Source of the DNA: Batillaria attramentaria
Taxonomy: Eukaryota; Mollusca; Gastropoda; Batillariidae
DNA: 64,000 nt
Direction of reading: 5' to 3'
Assembly: GCA_018292915.2 (NCBI GenBank)
Contig: JACVVK020000347.1
Coordinates: 482,501-546,500, forward strand
Shown: positions 1 to 11,600 of the stretch, in pieces
Numbering within the stretch: position 1 is the stretch's first letter
Layout: each line of letters starts with the position of its first letter
The notes under the pieces: generated by a model
The model's input: the letters and a program-made list of their open reading frames with translations, nothing else
Databases searched by the model: none
Told to the model about the DNA's origin: nothing
Position numbers and translations under genes: made by a program

Positions 1-650
1 TCTACAAACACTTTGCCGCAGCAGCTGTATATATAGATAAAACAACCACGAGCAGCATACCAGCGCCATGAGCATCTCAGTAGAGATGGATACGTGCGCC
101 GAGGAGAAGTCTACCCTACCATACCATACCATACCATACCATACCATACCATACCATCTGCGTGATTATCATGAACATTTTGTATCAACCCAGGCCAGCA
201 GAAAGTGGTAGGAAATGGGGATAGTTTATACTGTTCCAAACTGTTTCCTGAAATGTTCGTGAAAAATAGTGAAACGATCAGTTTGACGGACTGCTCCACG
301 TGGTGAAATGACCTGTTTATGGAGGTAGTAGTTTTAGTTCTGTAATATTTTTAGCAGTATTTCAAGCAGCATAGCGCGAGTAATTATTTACTGCTTTACA
401 AACAGTTTATACAAATGTCTAATTCTTTGATATTTGATATTTGATACATGTTCTAGATGACAGCATAGATGCCTAAGTAATTTGAAGGCAATGTTTTTAT
501 GATGGCTTACATCTATGGTGTTTTGTTAAAGACCAACCCGAGAGGTGCTTCATTTCTTGGGGATAAATCCCCATTTGGACGCTAAACCCAAGTCCAAAAC
601 TGATTTTTTACAAAAACACTTAGCCGATCGTAATATTGGCAAAACCTACT
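1..650. other. Intergenic sequence with a (CCATA)n tract
   Basis: No coding region is supported here. Positions 114-157 are a pentanucleotide CCATA tract. The bases just before it (about 57-113, with GAGCATCTCAGTAGAGATGG) resemble those before the second CCATA tract at 9177-9258, so both belong to one dispersed element. Bases about 255-290, with AAAATAGTGAAACG and TTGACGG, resemble the region upstream of receptor A at 5540-5566, and may be a remnant of a duplicated promoter. Confidence 0.5.
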
Positions 651-706
651 TTCGTCCACCTGTGGAAAATCGTGCCGGGGCCATGATCTCGGATGTGACG
701 TCATAA

Positions 707-952
707 GTGTGTAGAATGGCCGACCACACGTACAGTAGAGATGCGGAGTTTGACTCTCCAGCGCAGAAAAGGAAGCGAACTGGAAAGACTTGCTGTGTCG
801 CTGGCTGCTCCGGTAAAAACTCTGACGGCCTAAGCGTCCATAGCTTTCCCTCTGATGTGTCTGTTAGGCGGCAATGGATTAATTTCGTCAAAACTTGCAG
901 GGCCGATTTTTCAGTTCCCACAGCGTGCAGCTATCAGTGCGTCGTCCGCTAG
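707..952 (+). pseudogene. THAP-type zinc-finger fragment
   Basis: An 81-codon open frame contains a THAP (C2CH) N-terminal half: a CCVAGCSG cysteine pair, the HSFP motif, a conserved W (RRQWINF) and RADF. THAP domains bind DNA and occur in transcription factors and P-element-like transposases. The expected second metal pair (C-x2-H-F) is absent: the frame runs through CSYQC to a stop. It is therefore either a decayed copy or a first exon whose zinc ligands lie in an unseen exon. An in-frame Met is at 716. A transposon origin is possible but not shown. Confidence 0.5.
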
Positions 953-1092
953 CGGATAGGTTATTGCGCATGCGTCGCTCCACCTTTGCGTAGAAGCTTC
1001 TGATTGGTCCGAGTGTTTTCTTTCAGCCAATTGCTACTGTCGTTTTCTGATATGCCTAAATATTATGCGCCATCATTTTGAGTAGTCGTACA

Positions 1093-1344
1093 TCAGTCAT
1101 GATGAAGCGGCGAACTTCTTTGCACTTCTCCTTCACAAAAGGGACTTCCCAGAAGAAAAGAAAGGATAGAGAAGAAGAGGTAGAAGACGATGCAGAGGAC
1201 AAGACGGACTCCGCATGGTTCGAACATGTACGGTTGGATAGTAGCCTCTGTTTCTCCTACATCGGCCGCAAAGTCGGTTTCATCCTCACTAAAATCGCTG
1301 GATGAACAGGACAGATGCAGTTCTTCAGAAGAATCGCTCTCCAT
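1093..1344 (-). CDS. Possible first exon, acidic with PYMFEP motif (uncertain)
   Basis: The minus strand has an 83-codon frame beginning MESDSSEE. It has an acidic, serine-rich N-terminus followed by IQPYMFEP, then a hydrophobic stretch that looks non-coding. Acidic leaders ending in a Y-x-F-E-P motif are, as I recall, common at the N-termini of uncharacterised aquatic-invertebrate proteins, some of them linked to THAP or P2X7-like C-terminal domains. It lies head-to-head with the THAP fragment. No clear donor was found, and function is unknown. Confidence 0.25.
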   Translation of the reverse strand: MESDSSEELHLSCSSSDFSEDETDFAADVGETEATIQPYMFEPCGVRLVLCIVFYLFFSILSFLLGSPFCEGEVQRSSPLHHD

Positions 1345-1459
1345 GCCACTTCAGCAGGTTGTTGGTGCGTTCGCAGCCTTGAGATCAGTGACGGAGTCTC
1401 CGGGCTGCACACTTATGACGTCACACGCTGAGTCTCGCGTGCTCGCGTTCGCGTAGAGA

Positions 1460-1850
1460 AAGCGCGCTGCTTGCTGATTACAGGTGCGAATAGCGATCTT
1501 TGCAACCTTCTAAATCATAGACCGTTGTGTTTTGAATCTTCATATTCACAGAGCATGATCATATTGCCGACATCTAGCGATCTGTGCACAGAAAGTTCAC
1601 CACACGGGTTGGACTTTAAGCTTACAGACGTGATGTACATTTTCTCGCTTTCATTCTCTGACGATACAATTGTTCCTAGTGATTGGGCAGGTGTTGTAGT
1701 AGATGGGATTTGCACAGGTCAGGAACTCTCCAGTTCTATCCCAGGGAACAATCATCGTGTAACAACTTGTATGCTGGTTGTCTCGTGAACCGAATAAACG
1801 GTGTGTAAATAATGAAATTGGTAAAGGGAATATCGTGCACCCGCCTGTTC
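1460..1850. other. Intergenic, no supported gene
   Basis: Only short shadow frames are present. No domain, splice pattern or known repeat was recognised between the THAP region and the (GT)n tract at about 1856. Confidence 0.5.
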
Positions 1851-1854
1851 GTGC

Positions 1855-1855
<1 letters not shown>

Positions 1856-1934
<79 letters not shown>
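1856..1934. repeat. (GT)n then (GA)n microsatellite
   Basis: Interrupted GT dinucleotide run followed directly by GA repeats. It abuts a 5'-truncated SINE. Confidence 0.9.
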
Positions 1935-1956
1935 TTCAAGCTTACTAGAGAGAGAG

Positions 1957-2076
1957 AGTTGGACCGTGAGGTTGATCCCGGCTGAGGCCAAATATTTGTG
2001 TATTTGCCGCTTCTCTGATGTCATATACATCGTGGAAAAGGACGTTAAACACCCATATGCCCCCACCCTCACCCCG
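1957..2076 (+). mobile_element. SINE family 1, 5'-truncated copy
   Basis: The B-box region (GTTGATCCCGGCTG), the GGCCAAATATTTGTG segment and the terminal GGAAAAGGACGTTAAAC of the family are recognisable. The first ~40 bp of the tRNA-like head are missing or replaced by GA repeats. Confidence 0.75.
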
Positions 2077-2220
2077 GCTTGTTCACAGGACCTGGTTAGG
2101 AAGCCTACATTTATATGTTAGTGAATATCAGTAGATATTAACAATTGGGGCATGCTATGAATACACGCGTGTTGGTGGCAAATTTGGCGACGTTTTACGA
2201 TCAGACACCAGTGCTGAGTG

Positions 2221-3724
2221 TATACGAGGGCTGTTCAAATATTATTGGGAATGCTGCCATTACTCACGTGTCTTACATCGGATCGACTCCAAACTTCTAC
2301 ATCCCCTCGAAGTATTCACCCTTGGCCCGAATTATGCACGTTTCCAGTCTTGTTCGCCACATATGAAGCGCTCTCTGGTACTCTTCCCTCGGGATACCCT
2401 CGAGATCTGATTTCACGGCTTTTGAGAGGTCTTGGATTCGGTCAAACTTGCGTCCAGCGAGTCGCTCTTTCAAGATAGGAAAGAGCCAGAAGTCACACGG
2501 TGCCAAGTCCGGACTGTAGGGGGGGATGGGCCAAGACTTTGATCTCTCTTTCCTCTCGGAAGGTCATGGTGATCTTGGCTTTGTGGGGGGCTGCATTATC
2601 ATGCAGCATTAAGGTCCTTGAGGTTCCAAAGGTTGGGCGCTGCTCGCAGATCGCATCCACCACTTTCCGGAGCACCACTTTGGTATAGTACGTGGCAGTG
2701 ATGGAAGCCTTCGCAGGAAGAATATCAAGAGCCACGACGCCTTGGGTACTGAAAAAAATTAGAGAAAAGACGCTTCCGGCTCTGAAATCCTGGCCTCAGG
2801 ACAACTGGTCGGTCTCCCACGCCCGGTTGCAGCGTTTGTTGGGGATGCCGTAAAACGTGAGCCAAGATTCATCACCGGTCACTATGTCACACAGGCGTTT
2901 TGGTCCATTTGGCTCAAAATCTTGGGGGAGCCGGGGTGGTCGAATGGTAGAGCGTTGGACTTCTAATGCTCGGGGCGTGAGTTCGATCCCGGCTGGGGCC
3001 AAAAATTGTGCTGGCTTTTTCGTCGTTGCCCCGTCTTTGATATCACCCTACGTGGTGGAAAAGGACGTTAAACCCCTAAACACCCACCCACCCTCAAAAT
3101 CTTGAAGCAGTTGGCGTGAGCAATCAACCCGCCGTTTCTTTTGTTCGTCAGTTAAGAGATGGGGTACCCATCTTGCAGCCAAGTTTCTCATTCTCATCTT
3201 CATGCAGAATGCTGTGTACGGTGCCGAGAGAGAGGTCACATGCTTCACTCAACTCGCGTGTGGTCGAATGTGGGCCTTCGTCAATCAGGCTTTTCACAAG
3301 GGTAATGTTTCTATCGTTCCGAGCTGAGAGTGGACGGCCAGGACTGGTACCTGAGCTTGAAGGCACTTGTTCAGTTAGAAAAGCTTCGACCCATGTGTAA
3401 ACTGTGCTCTTACAGACACACTTGGCTCCAGAAACAGCTTGCAAATCTTGAAGGATTTTCTTGCCATTGTCTCCGAGTTTTAGCCTCATGAATGTGTAGA
3501 AGCGAAAATGTTTATTCTCGGCGTCCATGATTTTCTGGCTCAGCAGTTTGGATGACGATTTTAATGAGATCATACTCTAAAATGCGTCATGATATCATCA
3601 TTCTTTTTTGCATGTTTATAGGTCTTGAGCCAGATTTTCTTTGGGTGTAAAATTATCTTCTGTGCGATGTTTACTTATAAAATGGCAGGCCCATTCCCAT
3701 TAATATTTGAACAGGCCTCGTATA
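2221..3724 (-). mobile_element. Degenerate mariner transposon with 33-bp TIRs
   Basis: The two ends are 33-bp terminal inverted repeats (2221-2253 and 3692-3724, each starting TATACGAGG) that differ at two positions and include the TA target. Minus-strand fragments carry a mariner transposase: an N-terminal helix-turn-helix region (3148-3573), the first catalytic aspartate in TGDESW (about 2870), the second in LHDNAAPH (about 2590), and the downstream APCDFWLFP block (about 2500). A one-base shift near 2505 separates the last two blocks, there are other breaks, and a SINE is inserted at 2925. The element is inactive. Confidence 0.88.
2925..3092 (+). mobile_element. SINE family 1, full-length, nested in the mariner
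   Basis: A 168-bp tRNA-derived SINE. The 5' part resembles tRNA-Arg(UCU): an A box around GGTGGTCGAATGGTAGAGCG, the segment GTTGGACTTCTAATGCTC containing the TCT anticodon, and a B box GAGTTCGATCCC. The tail ends in TTAAACCCCTAAACACCCAC. It is flanked by a perfect 12-bp target-site duplication (CTCAAAATCTTG at 2913-2924 and 3093-3104), so it inserted by retrotransposition after the mariner. Confidence 0.93.
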
Positions 3725-3995
3725 ATGTGTAGCAAGGCCAAACACACAGACTACTTTTGTCAGTGTGAAACTAGACTACGATTTGTGTGGACCGGGAAGT
3801 AAAATGTCCCTCACGTGTATAAAGTTTGACGTTCGATGGTCCTCAACACTAAGCTTGAGTAGCACACCTCTTGTTGAATGTTAAAGAGAAGCGAGATTAT
3901 TTGCATTAGAATCGCGTCCGTGATCAACACAATCATGGGCAGTTTGAGTCTGTGTGTGTGGAACTGTTATATGCCTGTGGAGATGGGTTGTACAG
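3723..3995 (+). pseudogene. Decayed duplicate of the receptor A promoter and exon 1
   Basis: Bases 3935-3995 start with ATG and end in GGTTGTACAG. They match receptor A exon 1 (which ends GGGCTGTACAG) and have exactly the 61-bp length of receptor B exon 1. The splice donor is lost: ATAATT follows where GTAGGG is expected. The preceding ~200 bp share segments with the region upstream of receptor A, such as GGAAGTAA and CAGTGTGAAAC. It begins immediately next to the mariner end. It reads as a dead signal-peptide exon from a tandem duplication. Confidence 0.55.
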
Positions 3996-4134
3996 ATAAT
4001 TATGTAATGTGTAATATGAATGCACCTCTTCACACTTTCAAATAATTGTCGCAGCCCCCCCCCCCCTCCCCCACCCCACCGCTTGTAACTGCGATTTCTG
4101 GCGTAAACTGTCTTGTAAGTTTACACCAGCGTTA

Positions 4135-4765
4135 TAATAATAATAATAATAATGAAGATTTGTCTGGCGCCCAACCTCCTGCTGGAGCTCTGGGCGCCTC
4201 ACAATAGTAGGGTGGAGATACAGTATATATGAGAAAGGTCACATTACATACAGTTACATATGATATACACGTCACATACACGTTACATACACACAACTAT
4301 GATACATCCTGACACAACCTAAAATGACAATGATGATAGCAGTGATGATAAAGAAGTTAATCTGTATAATATTGCCGAAAGAAATAGGACTTTAAAGCGA
4401 CTTTAAAGGAGTCTGTTGACTGGCGAACATGGGCAGGCAGGCTGTTCCAAGTGACTGGACCGTGGTAGAGCAATGCTCGCTGACCTAGTGTTTTCGATTT
4501 AACCTGTGGAATGCGTAGGATGCGGGTGTCAGCGGAGGATCTGAGTTGTCGGGAGGGTGTGTACAGCTGCAGCAGAGAGGATAGATATGAAGGACAGGAG
4601 GCAGTGATGCAGTTACAGCATATAGTAGAGACTTTATACTGAATTCTTGCTCTGACAGGAAGCCAGTGCAGTTCTCTGAGGAGGGGTGTGACATGCTCGG
4701 ATCTCCTCACTCTAAACACAAGCCTTGCTGCAGAGTTTTGGACTTTTTGTAGCTTGTCTAGCAAA
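4135..4765 (-). mobile_element. 5'-truncated non-LTR retrotransposon (LINE) 3' end
   Basis: A 135-codon minus-strand frame has the typical C-terminus of a LINE reverse-transcriptase ORF: KVQNSAARLV, LLRELHWLPVRARI, PSRQLRSSAD and TWNSLP. A 3' UTR hairpin (GGCGCC ... GGGCGCC) and a (TTA)n tail at 4135-4154 follow. The 5' part is missing, as is usual for such insertions. Confidence 0.8.
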
Positions 4766-4769
4766 TATT

Positions 4770-5575
4770 TCGGACAGCGTTACAGCGGTTGTACTCGTAT
4801 ATACATTTGTATTACATAACTTCGAACGTAAAGCATAAAAAACCCTGCTTTTTACGTAAACTAACATTCAGGGGATTTGTATTTCTGAAGCTGAAAATTT
4901 TGTTTTAGAAGATGAAACATTATATTTTTTTTGTTGTTGTCAACTTCGTCGTTTCTGTTTGTGCTTGTTAAATGACCCGGATGTATGAGCTGGAGTACTC
5001 CAACGAGTGATTTACTCAGACTAGAATATCGTAGGAAAGGTTTAATCTGGAGTAAAAACCTCCTATGACAAAATTACTCTCAAGCCAAAAGAATATTTTA
5101 TACATTAGAGTAAGTTTGTCTTGTTAAAGTCGTTTGACTCCCGGGCACTTTTCGAGATGTTTAGACCCCGGGTACTTCACACTGGGGAGCACAGCCCGCC
5201 TGTTACACCGGTGCAGAGCCGAGTTGGACGTTTGGAACATACTCTGTCTACATTCGTACTGTGGAGTGGTTAGGAAGTCTCTGACTTTGAAAGTGGTAGG
5301 TTTAACTAAGCCTAACATTCAGCTGTGATCGTAAGAATAGCTGACAACATTAGTAATGAAGGTGGCAGACATTGAAATGCTGTGTTTATTTCTTGTTTTA
5401 GCACTATGTGGTTTTGCGTGCGTGTCCTAGTTCAGCTGTGTGAAATGTGTAGCCAGCAGAACAACGTACACTGTTGTGTGTGTCAGTGAGAAACTTGATC
5501 AGACCTCCTTTCAACTGACCAGGAAGTAACTTAAGTGCACGAAAATAGTGAAACGCGTTTTGACGGCCTGTGATA
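4770..5575. other. Intergenic upstream region of receptor A
   Basis: No gene is recognised. A small GC-richer patch at 5130-5330 gives mirror-image open frames on both strands (about 64 codons each) with no similarity I recognise. Bases 5440-5570 are the proximal upstream region of receptor A and are partly duplicated at 3723-3930. Confidence 0.45.
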
Positions 5576-5582
5576 ACCGACA

Positions 5583-5589
5583 TATATAA
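5583..5589 (+). promoter_or_regulatory. Possible TATA box for receptor A
   Basis: TATATAA lies 106 bp before the chosen ATG, a spacing compatible with a TATA promoter and a short 5' UTR. No transcript evidence is available. Confidence 0.4.
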
Positions 5590-5694
5590 CCGTCAACCCT
5601 TGCTAGGTGTCACACGCGTAATGGTGGATTTTCCACAGAGGTGCACGTAACTCTGCTGTGAGTCGTCACCGGTTCCATGACATTCAGTACAACG

Positions 5695-8600
5695 ATGAAA
5701 CTCTTCTCTGTGTGCGTGGGACTGGTGCTGACTTTGGACATGGGCTGTACAGGTAGGGTGGGTGGGTGTTTGGGGGTTTAACCTGTACAGGTAGGGTGGA
5801 TGGGTGTTTGGGGGTTTAACCTGTACAGGTAGGGTGGATGGGTGTTTGGGGGTTTAACCTGTACAGGTAGGGTGGGTGGGTGTTAGGGGGGTTAATGTGT
5901 ACAGGTAGGGTGGATGGGTGTTTAGGGGTTTAACCTGTACAGGTAGGGTGGATGGGTGTTTGGGGGTTTAACCTGTACAGGTAGGGTGGATGGGTGTTTG
6001 GGGGTTTAACCTGTACAGGTAGGGTGGATGGGTGTTAGGGGGGTTAATGTGTACAGGTAGGGTGGATGGGTGTTAGGGGGGTTAATGTGTACAGGTAGGG
6101 TGGATGGGTGTACGGGGGTTTAACCTGTACAGGTAGGGTGGATGGGTGTTTGGGGGTTTAACCTGTACAGGTAGGGTGGATGGGTGTTAAGGGGTTTAAC
6201 CTGTACAGGTAGGGTCGATGGGTGTTTGGGGGTTTAACCTGTACAGGTAGGGTGGGTGGGTGTTTGGGGGTGTAACCTGTACAGGTAGGGTGGGTGGGTG
6301 TTTGGGGGTGTAACCTGTACAGGTAGGGTGGGTGGGTGTTTGGGGGTGTAACCTGTACAGGTAGGGTGGGTGGGTGTTTGGGGGTGTAACCTGTACAGGT
6401 AGGGTGGGTGGGTGTTTGGGGGTTAAACCTGTACAGGTAGGGTGGATGGGTGTTTGGGGGTTTAACCTGTACAGGTAGGGTGGATGGGTGTTTGGGGGTT
6501 TAACCTGTACAGGTAGGGTGGATGGGTGTTAGGGGGGTTAATGTGTACAGGTAGGGTGGATGGGTGTACGGGGGTTTAACCTGTACAGGTAGGGTGGGTG
6601 GGTGTACGGGGGTTTAACCTGTACAGGTAGGGTGGGTGGGTGTACGGGGGTTTAACCTGTACAGGTAGGGTGGGTGGGTGTTTGGGGGTTTAACTTGTAC
6701 AGGTAGGGTGGGTGGGTGTTTGGGGGTTTAACCTGTACATGTAGGGTGGGTGGGTGTTTGGGGGTTTAACCTGTACAGGTAGGGTGGGTGGGTGTTTGGG
6801 GGTTTAACCTGTACAGGTAGGGTGGGTGGGTGTTTGGGGGTTTAACCTGTACAGGTAGGGTGGATGGGTGTTTGGGGGTTTAACCTGTACAGGTAGGGTG
6901 GATGGGTGTTAGGGGGGTTAACGTGTACAGGTAGGGTGGATGGGTGTTTGGGGGTTTAACCTGTACAGGTAGGGTGGGTGGGTGTTTGGGGGTTTAACCT
7001 GTACAGGTAGGGTGGGTGGGTGTTAGGGGGTTTAATGTGTACAGGTAGGGTGGGTGGGTGTTTGGGGGTTTAACCTGTACAGGTAGGGTGGGTGGGTGTT
7101 TGGGGGTTTAACCTGTACAGGTAGGGTGGGTGGGTGTTTGGGGGTTTAACCTGTACAGGTAGGGTGGATGGGTGTTAGGGGGGTTAATGTGTACAGGTAG
7201 GGTGGATGGGTGTTTGGGGGTTTAACCTGTACAGGTAGGGAGATCAAAGTGTGACAAGTGTGTTGCGTTCAGATGGATGCGTCTTTCCCTCCAGCAAAAC
7301 TGAATGTTTACAGAGTTTTGTATAGTGATAGTGTGGTTTAGGGACCGGTAGTTATGTATAACTGTATGTAGGTCTGGCAGTCGGCTTACGTTACATGAGC
7401 TGCGTTTATAAATCCTACGTTTATCCTACATTAAAAAAATGACGTTTGATTGACAGGTCTCCGTCTTGCGCCGTGTCAGTCTGGTGTAGTGGAGGTGTTG
7501 GAAAACAGTGACAGTTTCAGCTTCACGTGTGACCAGTACAGCGGCACGGTCACGTGGTACTATAAGACTCGTACAGCACAGACACCGGAACAGACTATCG
7601 GCACGTGCAGCGCCTCATCATGTCAACCCAACACTGCCATTCCTTCAGGATTGTTCCGCCTGACGTTTGTGAGTGCCAGTTCCAGTCGTCTCAGTTTGAC
7701 CAATCAAGTCACGGCACGTAGATATGGGATCACGTATCGGTGTGCGGACTCTCAGGCCAATCTGCAGTGCCAGGTGGATGTTGTGTGTAAGTATTTATAC
7801 TGTATACATGCCCTCTACTCATAAACCCGATAATACGCATTTCACAGACCTGGTGTGGAAATCGGGATGATGTCTTTGAGCCCCTGTCTCATTGGGGCCC
7901 CGTCTCATTGGACCCCCGTCTCACTGGGCCCCTGTCTCTTTGGGCCCCCGTCTTATCCAAAAGGCAGAGTTCAGCCCCTTGAATGAGTTGGAGGAAGTTT
8001 AGTCGTGTTTAAAGTGTCTGTTACCTCTTCTTGGTCTTGGTAGAGGAGGAAAAAAAAAACTTGGTGAACCCATGGCCTCCCCGTCCTTCCCGTGGGCGAC
8101 CCCCCTGTCATAAATCCCAATAGATACATTGTATACACATACGAAGTAGGTACAAGATTATATTGTTTATTCTGTGTTTTTATTTTGAGGCAGAATCATC
8201 ATACACAACTGAAAACACTTCCACTGTACATGTGAAACGAGAAAATCAAACATGATCATGCCCAATGACACGTTTTCTTATTTATTTTGCTAAAAAAAAA
8301 AAAAGTGGGGGCGGGGGGGGGGCAATGAGATGGGGGCCCAATGAGATGGAGGGGGGGGGGGGGACAACGAGACGGGGGCCCCAAAAGACGGGGGCCCAAT
8401 GACACGTTTTCTTATTTATTTTGCTACCCCCAAAAAGTGTGTGTGTGTGGGGGGGGGGGGGGCATTGAGATGGGGGCCCAATGAGACGGGGGCCCAAAGA
8501 GCAATCCCCGTGGAAATCTCTCCATGGCACCTACATGACGTCTGACATAATCTTTGTAACGGCTACTTGATGCTGGATCTGATCCACAAGACTCATGCTC

Positions 8601-11600
8601 ATGTCGGACTTGAGATCACGTGCCGAATCCAGGGTCGGCAGGACCAACTTTTGTACAGGCTCTTCCCAGTCTCCATGTCTTTAATATCACCCTCGGGGTC
8701 GAGAAAAACGTTAAAGATGGGAACCCCCATCCACCAAGGACCGATCTAAATGTATTATCTAACCCTATCACTTCACGTATCTCAATTTGATAATTTGTCT
8801 GAGAGGAGAATGTCGGGACAGATAAAGTTCTGCATGTAAGTGGAAAACTAACCGGAGTTTGGATGGATTTTTCCTTTCCAAATCGAGTCAAAATCATATG
8901 CAGACTTGTTTACGGTGCCTGTCCCGCCCTCGTGTACACACGCACGCACAAATATCAAGTGTGCACTCTAAAACTCCCACGTCCATCTTTCGAAGAAGAG
9001 TAGGCTGTGGCTGGTTGCGTGGAAAACAGAAATACTGTCGCACGCACCAGAGTGAATAGCAGGATGGAGGTTTGCACATAAAGTAGCGCTTAGCGGCTGA
9101 AGGCTTTCACTGCTTCGTTCTCCAGCCCTGCAGCGCAATGAGCATTTCAGAAGAGATGGTTATGCGCAAAGGAGGAACATACCATACCATACCATACCAT
9201 ACCATACCATACCATACCATACCATACCATACCATACCATACCATACCATACCATACCTCTAGAAGAGCCAAGTTTGTACGTCATTATTTAAATTACTCA
9301 TGAAGACTAACAATAGTATCGTGCGTCTTGGGAGCGATTTACCTTGGACTGTTATGGACTCACAATCTTATAACTAAGATCACATTTGTCTGTCTCATCT
9401 CCGCCGTCACCTCAATCTGTCTGTACAGCACACGCAGTAGTACCTCCATCAGGTCTGACCCTCACTACAACCCGCTGGAACCTTCAGGGTAGTAGTGACG
9501 TCACCAGTGTCTACTCCTCTCTCGGTTGGTACTCGTGTTCGTGGACTGAAAGAAATCAGGTATGTAAAGACAGACATCAGGTAGGTCCAGACAGAAATCA
9601 GGCAGGTACAGACAGAAATCAGGTAGGTAAAGACAGACATCAGGTAGGTCCAGACAGAAATCAGGTAGGTAGGCCATACAGACAGACATCAGGTAGGTAC
9701 AGACAGACATCAGGTAGGTAAAGACAGACATCAGGTAGGTACAGACAGAAATCAGGTAGGTAAAGACAGAAATCAGGTAGGTACAGACAGACATCAGGTA
9801 GGTACAGACAGAAATCAGGTAGGTAAAGACAGACATCAGGTAGGTACAGACAGACATCAGGTAGGTACAGACAGACATCAGGTAGGTACAGACAGACATC
9901 AGGTAGGTACAGACAGAAATCAGGTAGGTACAGACAGACATCAGGTAGGTACAGACAGACATCAGGTAGGTACAGACAGAAATCAGGTAGGTACAGACAG
10001 ACATCAGGTAGGTACAGACAGACATCAGGTAGGTAAAGAGAGAAATCAGGTAGGTACAGAGAGACATCAGGTAGGTACAGAGAGATATCCGGTAGGTACA
10101 GACAGAAATCAGGTAGGTAAAGACAGGCATCAGATAGGTAAAGACAGTAATCATGTAGGTACAGACAGAAATCAGGTAGGTACAGACAGAAATCAGGTAG
10201 GTAAAGACAGACATCAGGTAGGTACAGACAGACATCAGGTAGGTACAGACAGACATCAGGTAGGTACAGACAGACATCAGGTAGGTACAGACAGAAATCA
10301 GGTAGGTACAGAGAGAAATCAGGTAGGTAAAGACAGAAATCAGGTAGGTAAAAACAGGCATCAGATAGGTAAAGACAGTAATCATGTAGGTACAGACAGA
10401 CATCAGGTAGGTGAAGACAGACATCAGGTAGGTGCAGACAGAAATCAGGTAGGTAGGCCCTACAGACAGACATCAGGTAGGTACAGACAGACATCAGGTA
10501 GGTACAGACAGACATCAGGTAGGTACAGACAGAAATCAGGTAGGTAAAGACAGAAATCAGGTAGGTACAGACAGAAATCAGGTAGGTACAGACAGAAATC
10601 AGGTAGGTAAAGACAGACATCAGGCAGGTAAAGACAGAAATCAGGTAGGTACAGACAGACATCAGGTAGGTACAGACAGACATCAGGTAGGTACAGACAG
10701 AAATCAGGTAGGTACAGACAGACATCAGGTAGGTACAGACAGACATCAGGTAGGTACAGACAGACATCAGGTAGGTAAAGAGAGAAATCAGGTAGGTACA
10801 GAGAGACATCAGGTAGGTACAGAGAGATATCAGGTAGGTACAGAGAGATATCCGTTAGGTACAGACAGACATCAGGTAGGTACAGACAGACATCAGGTAG
10901 GTACAGACAGACATCAGGTAGGTACAGACAGAAATCAGTTAGGTAAAGACTGAAATCAGGTAGGTACAGAGAGACATCAGGTAGGTACAGAGAGATATCC
11001 GGTAGGTACAGACAGAAATCAGGTAGGTAAAAACAGGCATCAGATAGGTAAAGACAGTAATCATGTAGGTACAGACAGACATCAGGTAGGTACAGACAGA
11101 AATCAGGTAGGTAAAGACAGACATCAGGTAGGTACAGACAGACATCAGGTAGGTACAGACAGACATCAGGTAGGTACAGACAGAAATCAGGTAGGTACAG
11201 ACAGACATCAGGTAGGTACAGACAGAAATCAGGTAGGTAAAGACAGAAATCAGGTAGGTACAGACAGAAATCAGGTAGGTACAGACAGAAATCAGGTAGG
11301 TACAGACAGACATCAGGTAGGTACAGACAGACATCAGGTAGGTACAGACAGAAATCAGGTAGGTACAGACAGAAATCAGGTAGGTACAGACAGACATCAG
11401 GTAGGTACAGACAGACATCAGGTAGGTACAGACAGAAATCAGGTAGGTACAGAGAGACATCAGGTAGGTACAGAGAGACATCAGGTAGGTACAGAGAGAT
11501 ATCCGGTAGGTACAGACAGACATCAGGTAGGTACAGACAGACATCAGGTAGGTACAGACAGACATCAGGTAGGTACAGACAGACATCAGGTAGGTACAGA

